Shown here: in pieces, positions 47,608 to 55,651 of the stretch
Layout of the letters: each line of letters begins with the position of its first letter
Numbering within the stretch: position 1 is the stretch's first letter
From: SCRA01 sp035533275
GTDB taxonomy: Bacteria; Vulcanimicrobiota; Vulcanimicrobiia; Vulcanimicrobiales; SCRA01
Length of the DNA stretch: 64,000 bases
Direction of reading: 5' to 3'
Assembly: GCA_035533275.1 (NCBI GenBank)
Contig: DATLUD010000020.1
Coordinates: 55,842 to 119,841 of the forward strand
The notes under the pieces: model-generated
Seen by the model: the letters and a program-made list of their open reading frames with translations, nothing else
Database searches by the model: none
Told to the model about the DNA's origin: nothing
Translations under genes and position numbers: made by a program

Positions 47608-48585
47608 ATGAAGCGTCTACTCTCCGTTCTTTTGCTCTGCGGAGCGACCGGCCTGGTGGGAGCCGCGGCGCCGCGACCGTCGGCGCAGAGCGCGATGCCC
47701 TCGCCGGCCGTCACGCTCGCGCTGGCCGCGAGCGATCGCATCGTCTTCGTGAGCGTTCCCGCCTCCGGCTCGCCGCAGGCATCGGGAACGCTCGCGGGTC
47801 CCTCGACGGGATTGCAGCAAATCACGGGCGTCGCCGTCGCGCACGACGGACGGATCGTCGTGAGCGAGCTGGGTCCGTGCTGCTCGCTCTCGCCGCGCGT
47901 GGAGATCTTCGCCAAGGGGAGCACGGGCGACGCCGCCCCCAGCGCCCAGATCGCCGGCCCGCACACGGGCCTAGCGTGGCCCGCCGGCGTGGCCGTGGGC
48001 GCCAAGGGCACCATCTACGTGGCGAACTACCAGGGCGGGAGCATCACCGAATATCCGGCCGGCGCTACCGGCGACGTCGCGCCGACGCGCACGATCACCG
48101 GTCTGAAGACGCAGCTCTGGCATCCCTCGGCGTTGACCGTCGACGACGCCGGCGACGTCTACGTCGTCGACGACGGAACCCAGAGCCTCGAGGAGTTCGC
48201 GCCGGGGACGAACGGCAACGTGAAGCCCAAGGCACGTCTGTGGGGCCGGCAAACGCGCCTCTCGATGCCCGAGGCCCTGGCCCTGGGCTACCATGGAGAG
48301 CTCTACGTGGCCGACCGGGAGGGCAGCGAGATCGCGGTCTACCGGTTGGGCAAGAGCGAGAATCTGCCCCCGGTGCGCGTGATCGGCGGCCCCGGTTCCG
48401 CGCTGAACGGCGTCGAGGGTCTGGCCGTGGCTCCCGACGGAACGCTCTACGCCGCGGAGAACGCGGGGATGCCGCCGGCTCTGGACGTCTTTCCCCCTGG
48501 GGCGTCGGGCACCGCGGCGCCGGCCGCGCGGCTCCCGATGCGCGCGAGCCTCACCGAGCTGGCCGGCGTGGCCATCAGCGGGTGA
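47608..48585 (+). CDS. secreted NHL-repeat protein, six-bladed propeller
   Basis: 325 residues: signal peptide (MKRLLSVLLLCGATGLVGAA), then six consecutive NHL-type repeats of about 45-50 residues, each with the form [LV]AV...G.[IL]YV....G....[YF]..G..G...P...I.G....L. Six blades close one beta-propeller. The ATG at 47608 starts the signal peptide. Such propellers bind sugars, proteins or nucleic acids; no catalytic motif is visible. A 12-repeat paralogue lies next to it in convergent orientation. Confidence 0.82.
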   Translation: MKRLLSVLLLCGATGLVGAAAPRPSAQSAMPSPAVTLALAASDRIVFVSVPASGSPQASGTLAGPSTGLQQITGVAVAHDGRIVVSELGPCCSLSPRVEIFAKGSTGDAAPSAQIAGPHTGLAWPAGVAVGAKGTIYVANYQGGSITEYPAGATGDVAPTRTITGLKTQLWHPSALTVDDAGDVYVVDDGTQSLEEFAPGTNGNVKPKARLWGRQTRLSMPEALALGYHGELYVADREGSEIAVYRLGKSENLPPVRVIGGPGSALNGVEGLAVAPDGTLYAAENAGMPPALDVFPPGASGTAAPAARLPMRASLTELAGVAISG

Positions 48586-48601
48586 CCGCCGGCGCGCTTC
48601 G

Positions 48602-50470
48602 TCACGACGAGCGCTCGACGACGACAGCCGGGGCGGCGTTCCCCGCGTCGCCCGGCGCATAGATCGTCACGCTCTCGCCCAGCACGTTGACCACGTCCAA
48701 GTCGCCCCGCCGATCCCATGCCAAGCCGTAGGGTGAGTTGAGCCGCGTCCTCGACCCGGTCAGCGTCACCAGCGGGACGGCGTCTCCGTCCGCGCGGGGC
48801 GCATAAGACGTGACCGCGTCACTCGCGGAATCGGCCACGGAGATCCGTCCGCCCCGGCCCAAGGCGATGCCGTAGGGAAACGCCAGCTTCGTGCGTCGGC
48901 CCGCGATCGTGCGAATGGGGGCCGCGTCGCCGTTGGCGCCCGGCGCGTACACCGTGACGGCGTTCGCGGCGGAGTCGGCCACGTAGATGTCGCCGCGCGC
49001 ATCAACCGCCACGCCGCTGGGGCGGCGCAGATCCGTCAGCGCTCCGGCGATCGTGCGGACCGGCGCCGCATCGCCGTTGGTTCCAGGAGCGTAGATGGTG
49101 AGCGCGTTGCTTCCGTAGTCCGCCACCACCAGCTCGCCCCGAGCATCGAACGCCAGCGCCGACGGCTCGTCGAGCAAGGTCGCCGCGCCCGCGAGGGTGC
49201 GCGCGGGCTCGGCGTTCCCCGCAGCTCCGTGCGCGTACGCCGTCACGCGAGCGCCGCTGAAGTCGGCCACGTAGAGCATTCCCGTAGTGTCGAGCGCCAG
49301 CGCCGCGGGCCCGTCGAGCGCCGTCGCCTTCCCGGCGATCGTGCGCACCACGCCCGGCGACGCGGCGCGCCGCGGAGCGATCTCGACGACGCTGCCGTCG
49401 TCGAAGTCCGAGACGTAGGTCGTCCCGGCAGCCCCGATGGCGACACCTTCGGGCGCGTGGAGCTCCTTTGTGGCGATCACGCGCGCCGGCGCCGCCGGCG
49501 AGGGCTGCGGTGAGGGGGTTGCGGCGCGCACCGGACGCGACGCCGCGCTCACGCGGCGCCCCGCGCGCGGGGCGTATGCCGTGACGGCGTCCGTCAAGTA
49601 GTCGGCGACGTAGAGCCTCCCGCTCGCGTCGACGGCCAGCGCCGTGGGCGAGCGCAGTCCGCTCTCCTTGCCCCCCAAGACGCGCACGGGCGCGGCGTCG
49701 CCGTCGGCGCTCGCCGCGTACACGTTGACGCGAGCGTCACCCGTCTGCGCCACGTAGAGCTCGCCTCGGGCACCGAACGCCAGCGCATATGGTCCATCCA
49801 AGCCCGTTCGCCGCCCCGCGATGGAGAGGGCGGGAGCGACGTCGCCCGAGGCCCCGGGGGCGAACGCATCCACGCGGCCGGCGGCGTCGGCCGCGAAGAG
49901 GCGGCCCTCTCCGTCGACGGCCAGCGCCGCGACGGCGCTCAGCGTGGTGAGCGGCCCGGCGATGACGCGCGCCGGCGCAGCGTCGCCGTGGGCGCCTCGC
50001 GCGAAGACGTCGATGCTCTTGCCGTTCGCATTCGCCGCATACAGCTCGCCGGCCGCGCCGACGGCCAGCGCATAGGGATGCGTGAGAGCCATCGCTCCAC
50101 CGGAGACGATCCGCGCCGGCGCCGCATCGCCGCGGGCATCCCGGCGAAACATCAGGATCGAGCCGGCGCCGGAGTCGGCCACGAAGAGGTCGCCGCGCGC
50201 ATCCACGGCCAAGCCCGCCGGCTTACGCAGTCTGGTGCGCGGACCCTCGATCGTCCATGCGCGCCGCATGCCCGATGCGGCGGCCCGCTGGTAGACGTCG
50301 ATGCGGTTGCCGGAGAAGTCCGAGACGTAGAGCCGCCCGCCGGCGCCCAACGCCAGCCCTGCCGGGTGTTCCAAACCGGCGATGCGGCGGGCGGGACGCA
50401 AGGGCGAAGCGCCCAGCAGTGCCGCGGCGCATGCCAGCAACAGCAACGGTACGAGCGGCCGGTCATTCAT
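48602..50470 (-). CDS. secreted NHL-repeat protein, twelve repeats (double propeller)
   Basis: 622 residues with signal peptide (MNDRPLVPLLLLACAAALLG). I count twelve NHL repeats of about 47 residues, for example AVDARGDIYVADSAANAVT followed by VYAPGANGDAAPIRTIAG. A Pro/Ser-rich linker (about residues 315-340, ...ATPSPQPSPAAPA...) falls within the sixth repeat, dividing the protein into 6+6, consistent with two six-bladed propellers. GGAG lies eight nucleotides before the ATG. No enzymatic residues recognised. The aspartate/glycine loops could bind metal. Confidence 0.82.
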   Translation of the reverse strand: MNDRPLVPLLLLACAAALLGASPLRPARRIAGLEHPAGLALGAGGRLYVSDFSGNRIDVYQRAAASGMRRAWTIEGPRTRLRKPAGLAVDARGDLFVADSGAGSILMFRRDARGDAAPARIVSGGAMALTHPYALAVGAAGELYAANANGKSIDVFARGAHGDAAPARVIAGPLTTLSAVAALAVDGEGRLFAADAAGRVDAFAPGASGDVAPALSIAGRRTGLDGPYALAFGARGELYVAQTGDARVNVYAASADGDAAPVRVLGGKESGLRSPTALAVDASGRLYVADYLTDAVTAYAPRAGRRVSAASRPVRAATPSPQPSPAAPARVIATKELHAPEGVAIGAAGTTYVSDFDDGSVVEIAPRRAASPGVVRTIAGKATALDGPAALALDTTGMLYVADFSGARVTAYAHGAAGNAEPARTLAGAATLLDEPSALAFDARGELVVADYGSNALTIYAPGTNGDAAPVRTIAGALTDLRRPSGVAVDARGDIYVADSAANAVTVYAPGANGDAAPIRTIAGRRTKLAFPYGIALGRGGRISVADSASDAVTSYAPRADGDAVPLVTLTGSRTRLNSPYGLAWDRRGDLDVVNVLGESVTIYAPGDAGNAAPAVVVERSS

Positions 50471-50565
50471 GGTGCGGTCTCCCTCATGGTCGTGACGTAT
50501 CCTAGACCCCCGCACGGAACGTCACCTGCGAAGGCAGGCAACCGAACGAGCCGTCCCCCGCAACA

Positions 50566-50599
50566 AGATCGGCGCCCCGGCATCCCGGAGCGCCGATCT
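50566..50599. terminator. strong hairpin terminator
   Basis: Arms AGATCGGCGC (50566-50575) and GCGCCGATCT (50590-50599) with inner CCGG/CCGG pairing. On the minus strand it follows the 38-aa repeat protein gene and is trailed by TTGTTG, fitting an intrinsic terminator. Confidence 0.7.
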
Positions 50600-50622
50600 C
50601 ACCACCTGTCGCGATCGTCAGC

Positions 50623-50997
50623 TCATGCGGCGTTTGGGCGCGGCATCGGGCCGGCGGGGCCCTCGACCGGGCCGTAGCCGACGGGCATCGGCTGCAATCC
50701 GATCGTGCTCTTCGCGTGTGCGACGCTCACCATCGTCGCGGACGCATGCGGATGCGGCATCGGCCCCGCGGGACCCTCGACCGGACCATAGCCGACGGGC
50801 ATCGGCTGCAATCCGGTGGTTCCCGTCGCATGCCAGGCGCTCGTCATCGCCGCGGACGCATTTGGATGCGGCAACGGCCCCGCCGGGCCGGAAACCGGTC
50901 CAAACCCGACCGGCGGCTGCTGCATCGCCGCGCTGGCCGCCGCCGGCATGGCGATGAGCAGACCAAGAAAGATTCCTATCAGCGTTGATAGTTTCAT
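50623..50997 (-). CDS. secreted protein with 38-residue tandem repeats
   Basis: 124 residues: signal peptide (MKLSTLIGIFLGLLIAMPAA) followed by two full and one partial copy of a 38-residue repeat starting PVGYGPVEGPAGPMPHPHAS and ending ...GLQPM. The unit is Gly/Pro-rich with conserved His residues (HP, AWHA/AHA), which could bind metal. The repeat is also visible in the DNA with a 114-bp period. GGAGG is five nucleotides before the ATG. I recognise no family. Confidence 0.72.
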   Translation of the reverse strand: MKLSTLIGIFLGLLIAMPAAASAAMQQPPVGFGPVSGPAGPLPHPNASAAMTSAWHATGTTGLQPMPVGYGPVEGPAGPMPHPHASATMVSVAHAKSTIGLQPMPVGYGPVEGPAGPMPRPNAA

Positions 50998-50999
50998 GG

Positions 51000-51152
51000 A
51001 AGCCTCCGTAGTGCACGACTCGCGACACTTCTCAACTTCCCGAACCGCCGAAGCGTTAAACGCACGTGGCGCGTGCTTACCTTTGACCTCGGTGTTGACG
51101 AGCGATTACAGAATCTGCACCGTCGCACCCTTCTTCGACGTAGCCCTTCCCT
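51000..51152. other. intergenic region, lower GC
   Basis: Upstream region of the repeat-protein gene. It is noticeably less GC-rich than the rest of the window. No gene or clear promoter hexamers found. Confidence 0.35.
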
Positions 51153-51470
51153 TCATCGCTCTCCGTCGCTCCCGCTCCGCGAGGAATCGACCGCGCCCCT
51201 CAGCGCCCGCCACAGATCGTCGTCGAGGTCGGCCTCGTCTTCCGAGACGCCGTTCTCGCGGGCGTGGCGCCGAACGTCCTCGACGAGGGCCACGGCTGCA
51301 CGTGCGACACCCTCGACAGCGGGCATTGCGGCGAGCCGGAGGCGCATGTCTCGCAGGAGCCGGGCCGTGCCGTCCTGGCGGAGGGCAAGGAGGGTTCGCT
51401 CCATGTCTTCCGCCTCGGCGAGCAGCGCGTCGAGCGTGGTACGGGATCGGGCGTCCTTCGATTGAGTCAC
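51153..51470 (-). CDS. hypothetical acidic helical protein, 105 aa
   Basis: 105-residue frame with a protein-like helical composition (TTLDALLAEAEDMERTLLAL, RLAAMPAVEGVARAAVALVE) and an acidic C-terminal part (SEDEADLDDDLWRAL). It starts with GTG and has no clear ribosome site. No family recognised. It lies in a degraded-looking stretch next to a methyltransferase remnant and a tRNA, so it may be a real small gene or a leftover. Confidence 0.4.
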   Translation of the reverse strand: MTQSKDARSRTTLDALLAEAEDMERTLLALRQDGTARLLRDMRLRLAAMPAVEGVARAAVALVEDVRRHARENGVSEDEADLDDDLWRALRGAVDSSRSGSDGER

Positions 51471-51559
51471 TCGGAATGGTTATGGCGAGGTCCCAGAACG
51501 CCCTTCGAGGCCGCGAGGCGCGGGAGCGCCTGCGCCAGACGGTCGGTCGAGTTTCGAGA

Positions 51560-51865
51560 TCACGTTGGGATCGCTTCGAGCCAAGTCCGCCGGTCGGGCG
51601 GATAGCGCTCAATGAACACGGAGCCGCCATCGGTCACGTGACGCCTGCATGCGTCGAGGCGCGCAGTGCGCAGGCGCCGGTCGTCCGGTACGTTGACGAG
51701 GTGGCTCGCCAGGTTCACCGCATCGAATCTGCGTCGAAGATCCAGGCCCTCGATGTCGGCGCGGACCGTCTCAACGCCGGTCACGTGTGCCAGCATCTCC
51801 GGCGACTGGTCGACTGCCACGACGCTATGCCCGAGGTCCAGAAGCGGTTGCGCAAGCCGGGTCAC
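51560..51865 (-). pseudogene. SAM-dependent methyltransferase remnant
   Basis: About 100 codons with clear class I methyltransferase similarity: TRLAQPLLDLGHSVVAVDQS (motif I strand and the acidic ribose-binding end), VRADIEGLDLRRRFDAVNLA and HVTDGGSVFIERYPPD. The glycine-rich start of motif I (GxGxG) and the whole N-terminal part are missing; the frame upstream is non-homologous, and the protein stops soon after motif post-III. It is therefore a fragment, probably from a deletion. It sits about 200 nt from tRNA-Asn. Confidence 0.55.
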
Positions 51866-52030
51866 GGCTGGAAACCGGTGCCCGACTTCGCTCGCGGAGT
51901 ACGGCCAACACACCACATCAATTCCCCCGCATCGGCCAGTCGGCGGCGTTGTGGGGACACAGCGAAGGCGTGCTCGCGACAAGCGATCGCGGCGACGACC
52001 GCCCACCCCACGCCGACGAACAGCGACGCG

Positions 52031-52063
52031 AAAGGCCCGCGAATCGTAGATTCCACGGGCCTT
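52031..52063 (-). terminator. hairpin after tRNA-Asn
   Basis: On the minus strand, just downstream of the tRNA: stem AAGGCCCG-GAATC / GATTC-CGGGCCTT with a short loop. It is the probable transcription end of the tRNA gene. Confidence 0.6.
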
Positions 52064-52069
52064 CTGACT

Positions 52070-52144
52070 TGGCTCCCCGACCTGGACTCGAACCAGGAAC
52101 CCTCTGATTAACAGTCAGATGCTCTACCATTGAGCTATCGGGGA
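52070..52144 (-). tRNA. tRNA-Asn (GTT)
   Basis: Full cloverleaf on the minus strand, 75 nt with encoded CCA: acceptor TCCCCGA / TCGGGGA, D-arm AGCTCAATGGTAGAGC, anticodon arm TCTGA-CTGTTAA-TCAGA (anticodon GTT), T-arm CCTGG-TTCGAGT-CCAGG, discriminator G then CCA. Confidence 0.97.
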
Positions 52145-52251
52145 TCATGCTCTACGCCGATGGTAGGCGGCGCAACTCCGGTAGTATATCACGGGGTCCG
52201 GCATGCGGCAAGGCGCCGCTTACCGCGTGCCGGCGACCCCTCTGCTCGCGA

Positions 52252-53460
52252 TCATGCGCGCGTCAACTCGGCCAAACCCACCGCGCGCCGCAGCGCGTCC
52301 ACGCGGTCGAGACGCTCCCACGGAAGGTCGAGATCCGGCCGCCCGAAGTGACCGTACGCGGCGGTCTGCCGGTAGATTGGACGGCGCAGGTCGAGCTCGT
52401 GCATGATCGCCGCCGGCCGGAGATCGAAGACGCTCTCGATCGCCGCGGCGATCCGCTCCTCCGGCACCTTCGACGTGCCGAACGTCTCGACCAGAATGCT
52501 GACCGGACGCGCGACGCCGATCGCATATGCGACCTGCACCTCGCAGCGGTCGGCCAAGCCGGCAGCCACCACGTTCTTGGCGACCCAGCGCGCCGCATAC
52601 GCGGCCGAGCGGTCGACCTTGGTGGGATCCTTGCCCGAGAATGCTCCGCCCCCGTGGCGAGCCATCCCGCCGTAGGTGTCGGCGATGATCTTGCGCCCCG
52701 TCAGTCCGGCGTCGCCCATCGGGCCGCCGATGACGAAGCGTCCCGTCGGGTTGACGAAGATGCGCGTCTTCTCGTCGATCAGTTCCGCGGGGATCACCCG
52801 CTTGATGACGTGCTCCGTGACGTCCGCACGGATCTGGTCGAGCGAAACCTCGGGCGAGTGCTGCGTCGAGATCACGACGGCGTCCACGCGGACCGGCTTG
52901 TCGCCGGCATACTCCACCGTCACTTGCGACTTTCCGTCCGGACGCAGATACTTCAGCGTGCCGTCCTTGCGCAGCCGGCTGAGCTCGCGGGTGAGGTTGT
53001 GGGCCAGGGTGACCGGCAGGGGCATCAGCTCGGGCGTCTCGCGGCAGGCGTAGCCGAACATCATGCCCTGGTCGCCGGCACCCACCTGCGCGAAGCGGTC
53101 GGCATCGGTGCCCTGCTTCGATTCGAGCGCCTGGTCCACGCCCAGCGCGATGTCGGGAGACTGCTCGTCGATCGAGATGCTCACGCCGCACGTGTCCGCG
53201 TCGAAGCCGATCGTCGAGTGGTCGTAGCCGATCTCGCGGACCACGTCGCGAACGATGCGCGGGATGTCGACGTAGATCTTGGTGGTGATCTCGCCGCCCA
53301 CGTGGATCTGCCCCGTCACGGCGAACGTCTCGGCGGCGACGCGCCCCTGGGGGTCAGCGGCGAGGATCGCGTCGAGGATCGCGTCGGAGATCTGGTCGCA
53401 CACCTTGTCGGGGTGCCCCTCGGTCACCGATTCCGAGGTGAAGAGTCGCTTGTAGGTCAT
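52252..53460 (-). CDS. metK: S-adenosylmethionine synthetase
   Basis: 402-residue enzyme making SAM from methionine and ATP. Motifs: TSESVTEGHPDKVCDQISDA (ATP/methionine site), GAGDQGMMFGYA, and the phosphate loop GGGAFSGKDPTKVDRSAAY, ending with the usual DLPWE.LD. Full length. The ATG at 53460 has AGGAG five nucleotides upstream; earlier in-frame codons encode non-conserved residues. It lies downstream of ahcY on the same strand after a 179-nt structured spacer. Together they cover both ends of the SAM cycle. Confidence 0.97.
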   Translation of the reverse strand: MTYKRLFTSESVTEGHPDKVCDQISDAILDAILAADPQGRVAAETFAVTGQIHVGGEITTKIYVDIPRIVRDVVREIGYDHSTIGFDADTCGVSISIDEQSPDIALGVDQALESKQGTDADRFAQVGAGDQGMMFGYACRETPELMPLPVTLAHNLTRELSRLRKDGTLKYLRPDGKSQVTVEYAGDKPVRVDAVVISTQHSPEVSLDQIRADVTEHVIKRVIPAELIDEKTRIFVNPTGRFVIGGPMGDAGLTGRKIIADTYGGMARHGGGAFSGKDPTKVDRSAAYAARWVAKNVVAAGLADRCEVQVAYAIGVARPVSILVETFGTSKVPEERIAAAIESVFDLRPAAIMHELDLRRPIYRQTAAYGHFGRPDLDLPWERLDRVDALRRAVGLAELTRA

Positions 53461-53639
53461 CGTGGCTCCTGTTTGAGAGAAGGAAGCCTCTGTTGAAATG
53501 AAGAGCTTCTCTGAGTGTGTTGGCTTGCGCCATGCCGCAGCGTGAGGGATCTTGCCGAAGGGCGAGGCGCGCGGGGCCGATGCGTACGAAATGGTACGTG
53601 AGGCCTCGAGCAACGACGCGCTACGGCAAGAGGCTCACG
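53461..53639 (-). promoter_or_regulatory. structured ahcY-metK intercistronic leader
   Basis: 179 nt without a gene. Potential stems on the minus strand: GTGAGCCTC (complement of 53630-53638) with GAGGCCTCAC (complement of 53598-53607); GTAC-loop-GTAC within 53584-53597; and AGAGAAG / CTTCTCT just before the metK ribosome site (about 53476-53512). CTCACGC (complement of 53547-53553) can compete for GCGTGAG. It may be a terminator/leader or an unrecognised SAM- or SAH-responsive element; I cannot match it to a known riboswitch consensus. Confidence 0.35.
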
Positions 53640-54914
53640 CTATGTTCCTTCGGACCACGAGGCGAGATACTTGACCTGCTCCGGGGTCAGCACGTCGATC
53701 GCCACCTTCATGGACTCGAGCTTGAGGCGGGCAACCTCCTTGTCGATATCCTCCGGCACGCTGTAGACCGTCTTGCTCAGCGTGGCATGGTTCTTGGCCA
53801 GCCACTCCGCGGCCAGCGCCTGATTGGCGAACGACATGTCCATCACCGCCGCCGGGTGCCCCTCGGCAGCGGCAAGATTGATGAGGCGACCCTCGCCGAG
53901 AATGCAGACCTTGCGCCCGTCGGCCAACGTGTACTGGTCGACGAAGGTCCGCGGCTGGGCCTTGGCGCGCCCCAGCGCCTCGATCGACGGGATGTCGATC
54001 TCGTCGTTGAAGTGCCCCGAGTTGCAGATGATCGCTCCGTCCTTCATCTTCTCGACGTGACCGCCGTGGACCACGTGGAGGTTGCCGGTCAGGGTGATGA
54101 AGATGTCGCCCAACGGCGCGGCCTGCTCCATCGGCATCACCGTGAAGCCGTCCATCACCGCCTCGAGCGCCTTGAGCGGGTCGATCTCGGTCACGATGAC
54201 GTGCGCGCCCATGCCCTTGGCGCGCGTGGCCACGCCGCGGCCGCACCAGCCGTACCCCGCCACGACCACGGTGCGCCCGGCCAGGAGCACGTTGGTGGCG
54301 CGGATGATGCCGTCCAGGGTCGACTGCCCCGTGCCGTAGCGGTTGTCGAACATGTGCTTGGTGAGGGCGTCGTTGACGGCCACCACGGGGAAGGGCAGCA
54401 CGCCGTCCCTCTCCATCGCCTTGAGGCGGATGACGCCGGTGGTCGTCTCCTCGCAGCCGCCGATCACGTTGGGCAGCAGGTCCTTGTGCTTGGAGTAGAG
54501 CGTGTTCACCAGGTCGCAGCCGTCGTCCATCGTCATGGTCGGCTTGGCGGCGATCACCGACTCGATGTGGCTGTAGTACCGCGCGTTGTCCTCGCCCTTG
54601 ACGGCGTAGGTGGGGATCTCGAAGTCGCTCGCGAGGGCGGCGGCCACGTCGTCCTGCGTGGAGAGCGGGTTCGAGGCACAGAGGGCGATCTCGGCGCCCC
54701 CCGCCTTCAACGCCAGCATCAGGTTGGCCGTCTCGGTGGTCACGTGGAGGCAGGCGCCGATCCGAACGCCCTCGAGAGGACGCTCCTTGGCGAAGCGCTC
54801 CCGGATCTGCCCGAGCACCGGCATGAACGAGGCCGCCCACTCGATGCGCAAGCGTCCCGCCGACGCCTGGGAACGATCCTTGACGTCTCCCTTGAACTCC
54901 GCGACCTTCTGCAC
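53640..54914 (-). CDS. ahcY: S-adenosylhomocysteine hydrolase
   Basis: 424-residue NAD-dependent enzyme splitting SAH to adenosine and homocysteine. Motifs: CLHVTTETANLMLALKAGGA, CASNPLSTQDDVAAAL, NDALTKHMFDNRYGTGQST, NAD fold VVVAGYGWCGRGVATRAKG, and CNSGHFNDEID. It is the short form without the eukaryotic/proteobacterial C-terminal KPDxYRY extension, ending EQVKYLASWSEGT. This form is typical of archaea, Thermotoga and other thermophilic or early-branching lineages, some of which prefer S-inosylhomocysteine. GTG start with AGGAG five nucleotides upstream. Confidence 0.96.
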   Translation of the reverse strand: MQKVAEFKGDVKDRSQASAGRLRIEWAASFMPVLGQIRERFAKERPLEGVRIGACLHVTTETANLMLALKAGGAEIALCASNPLSTQDDVAAALASDFEIPTYAVKGEDNARYYSHIESVIAAKPTMTMDDGCDLVNTLYSKHKDLLPNVIGGCEETTTGVIRLKAMERDGVLPFPVVAVNDALTKHMFDNRYGTGQSTLDGIIRATNVLLAGRTVVVAGYGWCGRGVATRAKGMGAHVIVTEIDPLKALEAVMDGFTVMPMEQAAPLGDIFITLTGNLHVVHGGHVEKMKDGAIICNSGHFNDEIDIPSIEALGRAKAQPRTFVDQYTLADGRKVCILGEGRLINLAAAEGHPAAVMDMSFANQALAAEWLAKNHATLSKTVYSVPEDIDKEVARLKLESMKVAIDVLTPEQVKYLASWSEGT

Positions 54915-55060
54915 GCTAGCTCCTCACCTCAAAACGAACAGCGCCCGCAGCGGCTCCAGCCCGGGATGCGGGGCCATGGCGCTTTCTGCTCCTCCACGGG
55001 TGCTCCTGCATCGCCCTCCGGGCAGGGCCGAAGGGCGGCTCGCCGGAATCGCGCCCCGCG

Positions 55061-55651
55061 ATGACGGACGGTATCAGCATCGATGCGTATCTCGCGCGAC
55101 TCGCGTCGGGGGAGCCCACGCCGGGGGGCGGCAGCGCTGCCTGTGTGGCCGCCGCCTTGGGCGCCGCCCTGGTCGCCATGGTGGGACGCCTCACGCTGGC
55201 CTCGCCCAAGCTGGTTGACCGCCACGCGCGCGTGAAGCCCTTGGTCGACCGGGCCGACGCGCTGCGCCATGCATGCCTGGCCGGCGCCCGCGCCGACGAG
55301 GAGGCCTACGCCGTGGTGGTGGCGGCGCAACGCCTGCCGCGCGCGACCGACCAAGAGCGCGCCGCGCGCTCCGCGCGCCTGCAGAGCGCGCTGGCCGAGG
55401 CGGCCGAGGTGCCGTTGCGCAACGCCGCGACGGCGCTCGAGCTGCTGCGGCTGACCGGAGAGATGGCCGAAGCCGGCACGCCCCACGCGCAGAGCGACGT
55501 GCGATGCGCCGCCCTCTTCGCCCGCGCGGCGATGGCCGCGGCGATCGAGAACGTGCTGGTCAACCACGAGTACCTCAAGGACGAAACGCTGGTCGCCGCG
55601 CAGCGCGCTCGCATCGCGGCGCTGCGGCGCGAGAGCGCGGCACTCGGCTAA
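55061..55651 (+). CDS. cyclodeaminase/cyclohydrolase (FchA/FTCD-C) family protein
   Basis: 196-residue all-helical protein of the formiminotransferase-cyclodeaminase C-terminal family. It has the signature LASGEPTPGGGSAACVAAALGAALVAMVGRLT (read around PTPGGGSA), and NVLVNHEYLKDE at the end. Free-standing members act as methenyl-tetrahydrofolate cyclohydrolase or formimino-THF cyclodeaminase. No histidine-degradation genes are adjacent, so a one-carbon role beside ahcY/metK is plausible. It starts with ATG in a 146-nt divergent gap from ahcY. Confidence 0.9.
   Translation: MTDGISIDAYLARLASGEPTPGGGSAACVAAALGAALVAMVGRLTLASPKLVDRHARVKPLVDRADALRHACLAGARADEEAYAVVVAAQRLPRATDQERAARSARLQSALAEAAEVPLRNAATALELLRLTGEMAEAGTPHAQSDVRCAALFARAAMAAAIENVLVNHEYLKDETLVAAQRARIAALRRESAALG

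Noticed and set aside
50998..52069. Integrated mobile element beside tRNA-Asn
   Set aside because: No integrase, transposase, att duplication or terminal repeats found; described only as a possible scar.
54930..55058. Possible SAH or ZTP riboswitch in the ahcY / FchA divergent region
   Set aside because: Some local stems exist, but the conserved cores of these riboswitches could not be found by eye.
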